A program made the translations under genes and the position numbers. A DNA stretch of 12,477 nt from Pseudomonadota bacterium (GTDB lineage Bacteria > Pseudomonadota > Gammaproteobacteria > Steroidobacterales > Steroidobacteraceae), in the NCBI GenBank assembly GCA_021808035.1, contig JAKBCG010000040.1, positions 1 through 12,477 on the forward strand, read 5' to 3'. A model generated the notes under the pieces. That model saw only the letters and a program-made list of their open reading frames with translations, was not told where the DNA came from and did no database searches. This document shows, piece by piece, positions 1-6,622 of this stretch (positions within the stretch are counted from its first letter, which is position 1; the number at the start of each line of letters is the position of its first letter).

Positions 1-743
1 TCGCGGTTCGAGACCAGCGCGAACACCGGCGTCGCCGCGGTCACGTAGTCGCCGGGCTGGAGCCGGTCGACCTGGGTCACGATGCCGTCGATCGGCGCGT
101 AAACGGTCGTGTAGGAGATGTCGAGCTGCGCCCGATCGAGCGCCGCCCGGGCCTCGCGCACCAGCGGATGGTCGTCGATCGCGATGTCCGGCCGGCCGCC
201 GAGGCTCGCGAGCACGGTCGCCGCCTCCTCGGACCGCGCCTCGACCGTCTGTTCGGCCGACTGCAGCGCCTGCCGGGCCTGGTCGAGCCGCGCGCGCGAG
301 GTGATCCCGCTCGCGGCGAGCCGCCGCTGCCGCGCGTACTCACGGCGCTGGTACGCGAGCTCGTCGCGCGCGGCCTGCAGGTCCGCGAGCCGCTGCCGAT
401 AGTTGGCCTTCAACGCGCCGATCTGCAGGCGGGTCGCGGCGAGCCGCGCGGCGGCGTTGCGCTCGGCGATCAGGAAGCGGGTGTCCTCGAGGCGGAACAG
501 CACCTGGCCGCGCCGCACGAGCTGGTTGTCCTTCACGTCGACGCTGCGCACGCGTGCGGATACGTTCGCGCTGATCGACACCCTGGCGGCGCGCACGTAC
601 GCGTCGTCGGTGCTCTGGTAACGGGCCATCGCGAGCGCAAACCATACGCCCGCGACCAGCATGACCAGCGGCACGCCGATCATCAGCCAGCCGCGATGCC
701 GGGCGAACCAGCTGGTGGCGCGCGCGGTGTCTTCGTCGGTCAT
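1..743 (-). CDS. HlyD/EmrA-type membrane fusion protein of an efflux system (partial, C-terminus beyond the window)
   Basis: The periplasmic adaptor of a tripartite efflux pump links an inner-membrane transporter to an outer-membrane channel. Translating the minus strand from the ATG at 743 gives 247 residues before the left edge. EmrA-type adaptors are usually near 350-400 residues, so roughly a third is missing. A short cytoplasmic tail is followed by one membrane anchor (about residues 19-40), then TDDAYV at 45-50, which is typical of EmrA/HlyD proteins. Next come the first lipoyl-like half (about 53-90, containing VKDNQLVRRGQVLFRLED), a long Ala/Arg/Glu-rich helical hairpin (about 95-210), and the start of the second lipoyl half (YAPIDG at 215-220, LQPGDYV at 228-234). 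The transporter gene, EmrB-like if the pattern holds, probably lies beyond the left edge. A weak AGGA at 755-758 (complement) lies 11 bases before the start. The gene diverges from a LysR regulator, a common arrangement for regulated drug or aromatic-acid efflux. The substrate cannot be told. Confidence 0.88.
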   Translation of the reverse strand, partial: MTDEDTARATSWFARHRGWLMIGVPLVMLVAGVWFALAMARYQSTDDAYVRAARVSISANVSARVRSVDVKDNQLVRRGQVLFRLEDTRFLIAERNAAARLAATRLQIGALKANYRQRLADLQAARDELAYQRREYARQRRLAASGITSRARLDQARQALQSAEQTVEARSEEAATVLASLGGRPDIAIDDHPLVREARAALDRAQLDISYTTVYAPIDGIVTQVDRLQPGDYVTAATPVFALVSNR

Positions 744-790
744 GGTCGGTGGATTCCTGGGTGAACGGCGCCCATGATACGGCAGCCGCA

Positions 791-842
791 TTCTTTCAGA
801 TACACCATATAATTCGAATACATTGTTTGATGGAGTCGAATA
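791..842. promoter_or_regulatory. AT-rich divergent promoter/operator between efflux adaptor and LysR genes
   Basis: This short island is much richer in A+T than its surroundings and separates two divergent starts (743 on minus, 843 on plus). On the plus strand TATAAT at 808-813 is a perfect -10 hexamer, which would put transcription start near 820. I see no good -35 at the expected distance, so activation may be needed. ATTCGAAT at 812-819 is an 8-bp palindrome, and TCGAATA occurs at 814-820 and again at 836-842, 22 bp apart (about two helical turns). GGAG at 832-835 is a good ribosome binding site 7 bases before the LysR ATG. LysR proteins commonly bind dyads with a T-N11-A core in such divergent regions. 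That this one is the operator is inference. Confidence 0.55.
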
Positions 843-1772
843 ATGCGCGGCACCCCGTACGCCCAGATGGAATGTTTCGTCGCCGTCGCCCGCCATGCGG
901 GGTTCGCGAGCGCGGCGCGGGCGCTGCGGCTCGCGCCGTCGACGCTGAGTTCGGCGATCGGCGGCCTCGAGCAACGGCTCGGGGTGCGCCTGTTCAACCG
1001 GACCACGCGCAGCGTGTCCTTGACCGAGGCGGGCGAGCGGCTGCTCGCGCGCGTGCGTCCGGCGATCGACGGGATCGCGACCGCGATCGAGGCGGTCAAC
1101 GAGTTCCGCGACAAGCCGGCCGGGAGGCTGCGGCTCAGCGTGTCGACCGTGCCCGCACAGCTGATGCTCGCGCCGCTCCTCGGCCGCTTCCTCGCGGTCT
1201 ACCCGGCGATCGAGGTCGACGTGGTCGTGTCGGACGACGTGCGCGAGGACATCACCAAGGGGCGCTACGATGCGGGGATCCGCTACGGCCGATGGATCGC
1301 CCAGGACATGACCGTGGTGCGCCTGTTTCCGAACTCGCGGATCCTCACGGTCGCCGCGCCGGGTTACCTCGCGCAGCGTCCGCGGCCCACGGTCCCGCAG
1401 GAGCTCGTCACGCACAACTGCGTCCGGTACCGGCGCTCCCCGCACGAGATCTCCCGCTGGCATTTCAAGAAGGGCCGCAAGGAGCTCGACATCGACGTGC
1501 GCGGCAACCTGATCGTGAACAGCGTGGACCTCGCGGTCCGGGCGATGATCGACGGCGTCGGTGTCGGCTACACGGTCGAGGCGTACGTGCAGGCGCATCT
1601 CGCGCGGGGCGCGCTGCTGCCGGTGCTGGAGGACTGGGCGCCGCCGTGGGCGGGCTACTTCCTGTACTTCGCGAGCCGCCAGCCGGTGCCGGCGCCGTTG
1701 CGCGCGTTCGTCGATTACCTGCGGGCGCATCGCTCGGACTTGACGCGAAGCGGCCCAGCGGACAACGTGTAG
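843..1772 (+). CDS. LysR-type transcriptional regulator
   Basis: This is a DNA-binding regulator of 309 residues, the usual LysR length. The N-terminal winged helix-turn-helix spans about residues 8-66. Recognisable family elements are F12, GFASAARAL at 20-28, APSTLSSAIGGLE at 31-43, RLGVRLFNRTTR at 45-56 and LTEAGE just after. A linker helix leads into a type 2 periplasmic-binding-protein-like effector domain (about 90-300). The phrase GRLRLSVSTVPAQ and the run DAGIRYGR resemble the CrgA-like subgroup, which is often linked to efflux or aromatic-compound genes. The ATG at 843 is preceded by GGAG at 832-835. The gene diverges from the efflux adaptor gene and ends only 35 bases before the osmF ATG in the same direction. 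It may therefore be the first gene of an operon with the importer as well as the local controller of the efflux gene. The effector is unknown. Confidence 0.93.
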   Translation: MRGTPYAQMECFVAVARHAGFASAARALRLAPSTLSSAIGGLEQRLGVRLFNRTTRSVSLTEAGERLLARVRPAIDGIATAIEAVNEFRDKPAGRLRLSVSTVPAQLMLAPLLGRFLAVYPAIEVDVVVSDDVREDITKGRYDAGIRYGRWIAQDMTVVRLFPNSRILTVAAPGYLAQRPRPTVPQELVTHNCVRYRRSPHEISRWHFKKGRKELDIDVRGNLIVNSVDLAVRAMIDGVGVGYTVEAYVQAHLARGALLPVLEDWAPPWAGYFLYFASRQPVPAPLRAFVDYLRAHRSDLTRSGPADNV

Positions 1773-1803
1773 ACCGCGTGGCGGCGGCGCGGGGGAACGC
1801 GGT
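1773..1803 (+). promoter_or_regulatory. Inverted repeat around the osmF ribosome binding site
   Basis: ACCGCGT at 1773-1779 and ACGCGGT at 1797-1803 form a perfect 7-bp inverted repeat with a 17-base loop. It starts directly after the LysR stop codon. The purine-rich GGGGGA at 1791-1796, the likely ribosome binding site for osmF, lies in the loop. The 3' arm touches the GTG at 1802, an alternative in-frame start. In this base composition a 7-bp repeat can arise by chance, so a regulatory role is only possible. Confidence 0.3.
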
Positions 1804-1807
1804 GACG

Positions 1808-2710
1808 ATGTTTCGGCGGCTGCGGACGGGGATCCTGCTGGCGCTGCTCGCGACGTCGAGCGCCCGCGCCGCGGTCGTCGTGTCCTCGAAGCTCTCGAGC
1901 GAGTCGGCCCTGATCGGGCAGATGATCCGGCGGGTGCTGAACGCGCACGGGATCCCGACCGTCGACCGGATGCGCCTCGGCACGACCCCGGTGCTGCGCG
2001 AGGCGCTGCTGTCGGGCGAGATCGACCTGTACGTCGAATACACCGGGGATGCGGCATACTTCTTCAACCAGCCCTCGAACCCCGCCTGGCAGCGCCTGCG
2101 CGCGGGCTATCGGCTCGGCGCCGCGTTGGACTATGCGGCCCATCGGATCGTCTGGCTCACGCCGGCGCCGGCGGACGACGCCTGGGCGCTCGCGGTCCGG
2201 CGCGACGTCGCGACCGCCCACCGGCTGCGCACCATGAGCGACTTCGGGCGCTGGGTGCGGCACGGCGGCGACGTGGTGCTCGCGTGCTCCGCGGAGTTCG
2301 CGAACGGCGGCACGCTCGCGCGGCTGGAGCAGACCTACCGTTTCCACCTGCGGTCGAGCCAGATGATCGTGTTGTCCGGCGGCGAGACCGCGGCGACGAT
2401 CGCGGCCGCGGCCGCGGACACCGATCACACGAACACCGCGATGGTCTATGGCACCGACGGCGGCATCGTCGCGGCGAACCTGGTGCTGCTCACCGACGAC
2501 CGGCACGCCGAGCCGATCTACGCGCCGGTGCCGATCGTGCGGGCCGCGGTGCTCGCACGCTACCCGCAGATTCGCGCGTTGCTGCGGCCGCTGATGCGCA
2601 GCCTCGACGGCGACACGCTGCGCGCGCTGAACGCCCGGGTGCAGATCGACGGTGAGTCCGCGGACGCGGTCGCGGCGGACTACCTCGCCGCGACCGGGCT
2701 CGCGCGCTGA
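1808..2710 (+). CDS. osmF: Betaine-type ABC importer, periplasmic substrate-binding protein (OsmF/YehZ family)
   Basis: This periplasmic protein captures a quaternary amine such as glycine betaine and delivers it to the YehY/YehW permease pair. From the ATG at 1808 it has 300 residues, close to E. coli OsmF (YehZ). A signal peptide is clear: MFRRLR, a hydrophobic core, then cleavage probably after SARA near residue 21. Family phrases recalled from OsmF are conserved in order: LGTTPVLREALLSGEIDLY, EYTGDAAYFF, WLTPAPADDAWALAVR, SAEF, SGGETAATI, AMVYGTDG, EPIYAPVPIVR, and AADYLAATG near the end. A GTG at 1802 would add only two residues. Both starts share the GGGGGA at 1791-1796, and I prefer the ATG because the signal peptide follows it directly. 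The E. coli YehZYXW system is known as a low-affinity betaine importer that is not osmotically induced. The exact ligand here is inferred from the family. Confidence 0.92.
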   Translation: MFRRLRTGILLALLATSSARAAVVVSSKLSSESALIGQMIRRVLNAHGIPTVDRMRLGTTPVLREALLSGEIDLYVEYTGDAAYFFNQPSNPAWQRLRAGYRLGAALDYAAHRIVWLTPAPADDAWALAVRRDVATAHRLRTMSDFGRWVRHGGDVVLACSAEFANGGTLARLEQTYRFHLRSSQMIVLSGGETAATIAAAAADTDHTNTAMVYGTDGGIVAANLVLLTDDRHAEPIYAPVPIVRAAVLARYPQIRALLRPLMRSLDGDTLRALNARVQIDGESADAVAADYLAATGLAR

Positions 2711-3868
2711 ATGGCGACACGGCGGCGGATCGACCGGCTGGGCGGCGTGTTCACGCTCGTCGGGGGCGTGGCGCTCGCCGGCGCGCCGTTCGTCGTGTTC
2801 AAGCCGAACCGGATCGTGCCGGGCGTGCCGCTCGGGGTCCTCATCGCGCTGCACGGCGCGACCGCGGTCGCGGTCCTCGGCGCGGTCGTGCTCGCGGGGG
2901 TCGTCGCGGTGTTCGTCGCGAACCCGCCGCTGCGGCTCGTGGCGAGTCTCGGCGGGTTCGTCGCGGTCGCGCTCGGGGCCGCCGCGGCCGGCAACGCGTT
3001 CACGCCGGCCGGCGACCTGATCGTGCGGATCGCGCCCGGCGCGGGTTGCTGGATCGCGCTGATCGCGCTCGGGCTGCTCGCCGCCGACGCGCTGACGCGG
3101 CTTCGGCCCGGGCCGTGGACGCGGCTGCTGCTGCTCGCGGCGTTCTTCGCGGTCGCGCTCGCCGCGCTCGCGCACGGCACCTTCGATCATCTCTCGGTGA
3201 TGCGCGAGTACCGCAGCAACGCCGGGCGTTTCGCGTTCGAGGCGCGGCGGCACGTCGAGCTCGCTTTCGGCTCGCTCGCGGCGGCCCTGGCGGCCGGATT
3301 GCCGCTCGGCGTGCTCTGCCACCGCGTCCCGCGGCTGCGCGCCGCGGTGCTCGGATCCTTGAACTTCGTGCAGACCATCCCGTCGATCGCGTTGTTCGGC
3401 ATCCTGATGGCGCCGCTCGGCGCGCTCGCGGCCGCGGTGCCGCTCGCCGCGAGGGTCGGGATCGCCGGCATCGGGGCGGCGCCGGCGCTGGTCGCGCTGT
3501 TCGCATACTCGCTGCTGCCGATCGTCGCGAACACGGTCGCCGGACTCGCGCGCGTGTCGCCGGCCGCGGTCGAAGCCGCGCGCGGCATGGGCCTGACGCG
3601 CGGCGAGGTGCTCGCGCGGGTCGAGTGGCCGCTCGCGCTGCCGGTGATCCTCACCGGCGTGCGGATCGTGCTGGTGCAGAACATCGGCCTCGTGACCGTC
3701 GCCGCGCTGATCGGCGCGGGCGGCCTCGGCACCTTCGTGTTCCAGGGGATCGGCGAGACGGCGATCGACCTCGTGCTGCTCGGCGCGCTGCCGACGGTCG
3801 CGCTCGCGATCGCCTCGTCGGTGGTGCTCGACGCGCTGATCGAAGTCGCCGGAGGTGCGCAGCGATGA
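2711..3868 (+). CDS. yehY: Betaine-type ABC importer permease (YehY family)
   Basis: This inner-membrane permease subunit pairs with YehW to form the transport channel. It has 385 residues, which as I recall is also the length of E. coli YehY. The N-terminal half (about 1-165) holds several hydrophobic spans (about 12-30, 43-70, 75-95, 110-130, 137-157) that ordinary OpuB/OpuD-type permeases lack. The C-terminal half is the canonical binding-protein-dependent permease domain. It contains NFVQTIPSIALFGILMAPL, FAYSLLPIVANTVAGL and the coupling loop EAARGMGLTRGEVLARVEWP (288-307), which docks on the ATPase. The start codon directly follows the osmF TGA (2708-2710), and the 3' end overlaps the next gene by four bases (ATGA), so translation is probably coupled through the cassette. 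The gene order matches E. coli yehZYXW. Confidence 0.92.
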   Translation: MATRRRIDRLGGVFTLVGGVALAGAPFVVFKPNRIVPGVPLGVLIALHGATAVAVLGAVVLAGVVAVFVANPPLRLVASLGGFVAVALGAAAAGNAFTPAGDLIVRIAPGAGCWIALIALGLLAADALTRLRPGPWTRLLLLAAFFAVALAALAHGTFDHLSVMREYRSNAGRFAFEARRHVELAFGSLAAALAAGLPLGVLCHRVPRLRAAVLGSLNFVQTIPSIALFGILMAPLGALAAAVPLAARVGIAGIGAAPALVALFAYSLLPIVANTVAGLARVSPAAVEAARGMGLTRGEVLARVEWPLALPVILTGVRIVLVQNIGLVTVAALIGAGGLGTFVFQGIGETAIDLVLLGALPTVALAIASSVVLDALIEVAGGAQR

Positions 3869-4818
3869 TCGTGCTGGAGGGCTTGACCAAGCGCTACGGG
3901 ACGACCGCCGTCGTCGACGCGGTCTCGATCACGGTCGAGCGCGACTCGATCACCGCGATCGTCGGCACCTCGGGCTCCGGAAAATCGACGCTGCTGCGGA
4001 TGATCAACCGGCTCGTCGAGCCGTCGGCGGGGCGGGTGTGGATCGACGGCCGGGACACGGCCGACGAACCGCCCCATCTGCTGCGGCGCCGGATCGGCTA
4101 CGTGATCCAGGGCAACGGGTTGTTCCCGCACCGGACCGTCGCCCAGAACGTCGCCACCGTGCCACGGCTCCTCGGATGGAGCGACGCGCGGATCGCGGCG
4201 CGCACCGTCGAGCTGCTCGAGGCCCTGCAGCTCGACCCCGCGCGGTATGCGCACCAGTATCCGCACGCGCTCTCCGGCGGGCAGCAGCAGCGGGTCGGTG
4301 TCGCGCGGGCGCTCGCGGCCGAGCCGAAGGTCCTGCTGATGGACGAACCGTTCGGTGCGCTCGACCCGATCCTGCGCGCGAAGGCTCAGGAGGATCTGCT
4401 CGCGGTGCGCCGCCGGTTCGGGACGACGATCGTGCTGGTCACCCACGACATCGACGAGGCGTTCCGTCTCGGCGACCGGATCGCGGTGATGCGCCATGGC
4501 CGCATCCTGCAATGCGACCGACCGGCGGCGCTCCTCACCCGGCCCGCGGATCCGTTCGTCGCCGAGCTCGCGGGGCGCGGCGATCGCGCGCTGCGGCTGC
4601 TGTCGTTGACGACCGCCGGCGATGCCGCCGAGGCCGTGCCGGCCGATGGCGCCGACCGCGAGCCGGTGGTGCGCATCAGGGCCGACGCAACGCTCCGCGA
4701 GGCGCTCTCCGATCTCGTGTGGCGCGGCGCGACGCGGGGCGTGGTGGTCGATCCCGACGGCACCGTGCGCGGCGCGCTGCGAGTGGATGCGATCCTCGCG
4801 CACGGCCGGTCGTGCTGA
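3865..4818 (+). CDS. yehX: Betaine-type ABC importer ATP-binding protein (YehX family)
   Basis: This cytoplasmic ATPase powers the YehY/YehW permease. It has 317 residues. The nucleotide-binding domain is complete: Walker A GTSGSGKST (34-42), Q-loop Gln82 in YVIQGNGLFPH, signature LSGGQQQR (136-143), Walker B LLMDEPFGALD with Asp160 and Glu161, and the switch His194 in VTHD. After about residue 230 a tail resembles a single CBS half (VVRIRADATLREALSDLV, then GVVVDPDGTVRGALRVDAIL). OpuA/OpuC-type ATPases usually carry a tandem CBS pair that senses ionic strength or cyclic di-AMP, and only one remnant is visible here. The start ATG at 3865 overlaps the yehY stop as ATGA and has a strong GGAGG at 3851-3855. 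The 3' end overlaps yehW by one base (TGATG). Confidence 0.94.
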   Translation: MIVLEGLTKRYGTTAVVDAVSITVERDSITAIVGTSGSGKSTLLRMINRLVEPSAGRVWIDGRDTADEPPHLLRRRIGYVIQGNGLFPHRTVAQNVATVPRLLGWSDARIAARTVELLEALQLDPARYAHQYPHALSGGQQQRVGVARALAAEPKVLLMDEPFGALDPILRAKAQEDLLAVRRRFGTTIVLVTHDIDEAFRLGDRIAVMRHGRILQCDRPAALLTRPADPFVAELAGRGDRALRLLSLTTAGDAAEAVPADGADREPVVRIRADATLREALSDLVWRGATRGVVVDPDGTVRGALRVDAILAHGRSC

Positions 4819-5558
4819 TGCGACGCGCGCTCGCGCTGTGGCCGCTGCTCGCGCTCGGGTTGCTCGCGGCGTTCCTCGTGGCGCCGCAGCGGTTCGCGCC
4901 GGTGTTCGCACCGTTCGCCGCGTACGGCGCACCGCCGATCTACGACCAGGGCAACCTGTTCGCGCTCGCGCTCGCACACGTCGCGATCGTGTGCGTGGCG
5001 GCGGCCGCGAGCACCGTCGTCGCGGTCGGGCTCGGGATCCTGGTCACGCGCGAGGGCTGGACGGAGTGGCTCTCGCCGTCGCGCACGATCGTGAACTTCG
5101 GGCAGACCTTCCCGCCGGTCGCGGTGCTCGCGCTCGCGGTACCGCTGGTCGGGTTCGGCGAGGAGCCGACGTTGATCGCGCTGTTCGCGTACGGCCTGCT
5201 GCCGATATTCGAGAACACGATCGCAGGCCTCGCGGCCTGTCCACCGGCGCTGCGGGACGCGGCGGACGGGATGGGGATGAGCCCGGCGCAGCGCCTGTGG
5301 TCCGTCGAACTGCCGCTCGCGCTGCCGATGATCCTCGAGGGCGTGCGCCTGTCGGTCGTGATCGACGTCGGCACCGCGACGCTCGGCTCGACCGTCGCCG
5401 CCAAGGGTCTCGGCGAGGTGATCATCGCCGGATTGTCGGCGAACAATGCGGCGTTCGTGCTCCAGGGCGGGATCGCGACCGGCTTGATCGCGATCCTGCT
5501 CTACGAGGGGCTGCGGGCCGTCGAGCGGCGCGTGTGCCGCACGATCCGGATCGACTGA
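4818..5558 (+). CDS. yehW: Betaine-type ABC importer permease (YehW family)
   Basis: This is the second inner-membrane permease subunit of the importer, 246 residues long, the normal size for the short OpuB/YehW type. It opens with a hydrophobic segment (about 5-23), then a periplasmic loop (about 24-45), and about five further membrane spans. The permease domain shows NFGQTFPPVAVLALAVPLVG, FAYGLLPIFENTIAGL, the coupling loop RDAADGMGMSPAQRLWSVELP (ending near 166) and IDVGTATLGSTVAAKGLGE, all characteristic of quaternary-amine permeases. The ATG at 4818 shares its A with the yehX TGA, so the frame is fixed by reinitiation rather than by a separate strong ribosome site. It is the last gene of the importer unit. 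Only 47 bases separate it from the desaturase gene, so read-through into the second unit is possible. Confidence 0.92.
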   Translation: MRRALALWPLLALGLLAAFLVAPQRFAPVFAPFAAYGAPPIYDQGNLFALALAHVAIVCVAAAASTVVAVGLGILVTREGWTEWLSPSRTIVNFGQTFPPVAVLALAVPLVGFGEEPTLIALFAYGLLPIFENTIAGLAACPPALRDAADGMGMSPAQRLWSVELPLALPMILEGVRLSVVIDVGTATLGSTVAAKGLGEVIIAGLSANNAAFVLQGGIATGLIAILLYEGLRAVERRVCRTIRID

Positions 5559-5561
5559 CCG

Positions 5562-5589
5562 GCGCGCTACAATGCCGTGAGTAGCGCGC
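5562..5589 (+). promoter_or_regulatory. Inverted repeat overlapping a TACAAT -10-like hexamer upstream of the desaturase unit
   Basis: GCGCGCTAC at 5562-5570 and GTAGCGCGC at 5581-5589 form a perfect 9-bp inverted repeat with a 10-base loop. TACAAT at 5568-5573 straddles the 3' end of the left arm and matches the -10 consensus at five of six positions. Transcription would start near 5580, at the edge of the right arm. I see no convincing -35 box. The right arm is not followed by a T run, so a simple intrinsic terminator for the importer unit is unlikely. The best reading is a promoter with a dyad operator, or a 5' hairpin on the transcript. The gap is only 47 bases long. Confidence 0.45.
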
Positions 5590-5605
5590 GGGACGGGAGG
5601 TGGTC

Positions 5606-6622
5606 GTGACGAAACCGGCGGCGTCGGTCGACGGCGCATCGGCGGCGCTCGACGAGCGCGTCGCGGTGGTCGACGAGCGCGTCGCGGCGCTCGAGTGGCC
5701 GACGCTCGCGCTCGCCGCGGTCGTCTACGGGGGGTGGATCGCGGCCACGCTCGCGTACCGGCGCTGGCCGCTCGCGCTCGACGCGCCCGCCGTCGTGCTC
5801 GCGCTGGTCCTGCACGGCTCGCTGCAGCACGAGATCCTGCACGGCCATCCGACCCGACGGGTGGGGGTCAACCGGCTGCTCGCGATGTGGCCGCTGTCGC
5901 TGTGGCTGCCGTACCCGATCTACCGGGACACACACCTCGCGCATCACCGGGACGAGCGGCTCACCGATCCGCTCGACGATCCGGAGTCGTACTACCTCAC
6001 CCCAGAGGCCTGGGCGGGCGCGGGCCGATCGACCCGCGCGTTGCTGCAGGCCCAGCAGACGCTCCTCGGCCGCGTGGCGCTCGGCTCGTTCTGGCGGATC
6101 GGCGTGTTCTGGCGCGGCGAACTGTGCCGCATCGGCGCCGGCGACGCGGCTCGCCGGCGCATGTGGCTCCTGCACCTGCTGTGGTGCCTGCCGGTGCTCG
6201 CGTGGCTGACCTTCGTGTGCGCGATGCCGCTGTGGGTGTATGCCGTGACCATGGTGATCCCGGCGAACGGGGTGCTGCTGATCCGTTCGTTCGCCGAGCA
6301 CCGCGCGCGGCCGCGCGCGCGCGAGCGCATCGCGATCGTCGAACGCTCGTGGATCCTCGGGCCGCTGTTTCTGTTCAACAACCTCCATGCGCTGCACCAC
6401 GAGCGGCCGGCGATCCCGTGGTACCGCTACCCGGGCCGGTATCGCCGGCACCGCGAGCGGCTGATCGCCGACAACGGCGGCCTGGTCTACCGCACCTACT
6501 TCGACGTCGCACGCCGCTATCTGCTGCGCGCGCACGATGCCGTGCCGCATCCGTCCGGCCGGGTGCCGGCCGCGGCGACGCATGTTCACGAGGCGCTCGC
6601 GCCTGCTAGCATGAACGGATGA
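5606..6622 (+). CDS. Membrane-bound fatty acid desaturase / hydroxylase family protein
   Basis: This is a di-iron integral membrane enzyme of 338 residues, expected to oxidise an acyl chain or related lipid with O2. The histidine clusters of the family are present: HEILHGH at 75-81, HLAHH at 110-114 and NNLHALHHERP at 258-268, with an extra EH pair at 231-232. Hydrophobic spans lie at about 33-50, 58-73, 92-106, 188-206 and 208-226. The N-terminus carries two near-identical heptads, LDERVAV and VDERVAA (15-28), encoded by a 21-bp tandem repeat. I chose the GTG at 5606 because GGAGG at 5596-5600 sits 5 bases before it. The GTG at 5600 overlaps that ribosome site. This is the first gene of the second unit, and its stop overlaps the aminopeptidase ATG (ATGA). 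Related proteins include fatty acid desaturases and alkane or carotenoid hydroxylases, so the substrate is open. Confidence 0.85.
   Translation: MTKPAASVDGASAALDERVAVVDERVAALEWPTLALAAVVYGGWIAATLAYRRWPLALDAPAVVLALVLHGSLQHEILHGHPTRRVGVNRLLAMWPLSLWLPYPIYRDTHLAHHRDERLTDPLDDPESYYLTPEAWAGAGRSTRALLQAQQTLLGRVALGSFWRIGVFWRGELCRIGAGDAARRRMWLLHLLWCLPVLAWLTFVCAMPLWVYAVTMVIPANGVLLIRSFAEHRARPRARERIAIVERSWILGPLFLFNNLHALHHERPAIPWYRYPGRYRRHRERLIADNGGLVYRTYFDVARRYLLRAHDAVPHPSGRVPAAATHVHEALAPASMNG
5648..5689 (+). repeat. Two tandem 21-bp repeats inside the desaturase 5' end
   Basis: Units 5648-5668 and 5669-5689 agree at 19 of 21 positions and share an 18-base identical core. They encode the consecutive heptads LDERVAV and VDERVAA, which could form a short amphipathic helix ahead of the first membrane span. 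Each unit also holds a small inverted repeat (CGACG, four bases, CGTCG). A recent in-frame duplication is the simplest origin. Confidence 0.75.
6607..6612 (+). promoter_or_regulatory. Candidate internal -10 (TAGCAT) ahead of the aminopeptidase gene
   Basis: TAGCAT at 6607-6612 with TTCACG at 6585-6590 (16-base spacer) resembles a weak sigma-70 promoter, four of six matches in each box. If used, transcription would start close to the A of the ATG at 6619 and give a leaderless transcript. No clear ribosome binding site precedes that ATG. The sequence also codes for the end of the desaturase, so this is tentative. Confidence 0.22.

Noticed and set aside
749..1807. An open frame that extends osmF upstream across the whole LysR gene
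   Set aside because: The translation is Arg/Ala/Gly/Pro-rich and unlike any family, whereas the other frame gives a complete LysR protein. OsmF has a clear signal peptide starting at 1808.
1715..4977. Long minus-strand open frames of over 500 codons opposite osmF, yehY and yehX
   Set aside because: Their translations are low-complexity Arg/Pro/Glu/His strings with no motifs, as expected opposite GC-biased codons. The plus strand carries recognised proteins throughout.
5562..5589. Intrinsic terminator for the importer unit
   Set aside because: The stem is strong but is followed by a G-rich stretch rather than a T run, and a -10-like hexamer lies within it.
5600..5602. GTG at 5600 as desaturase start
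   Set aside because: It overlaps the GGAGG ribosome site at 5596-5600. GTG at 5606 has proper spacing.
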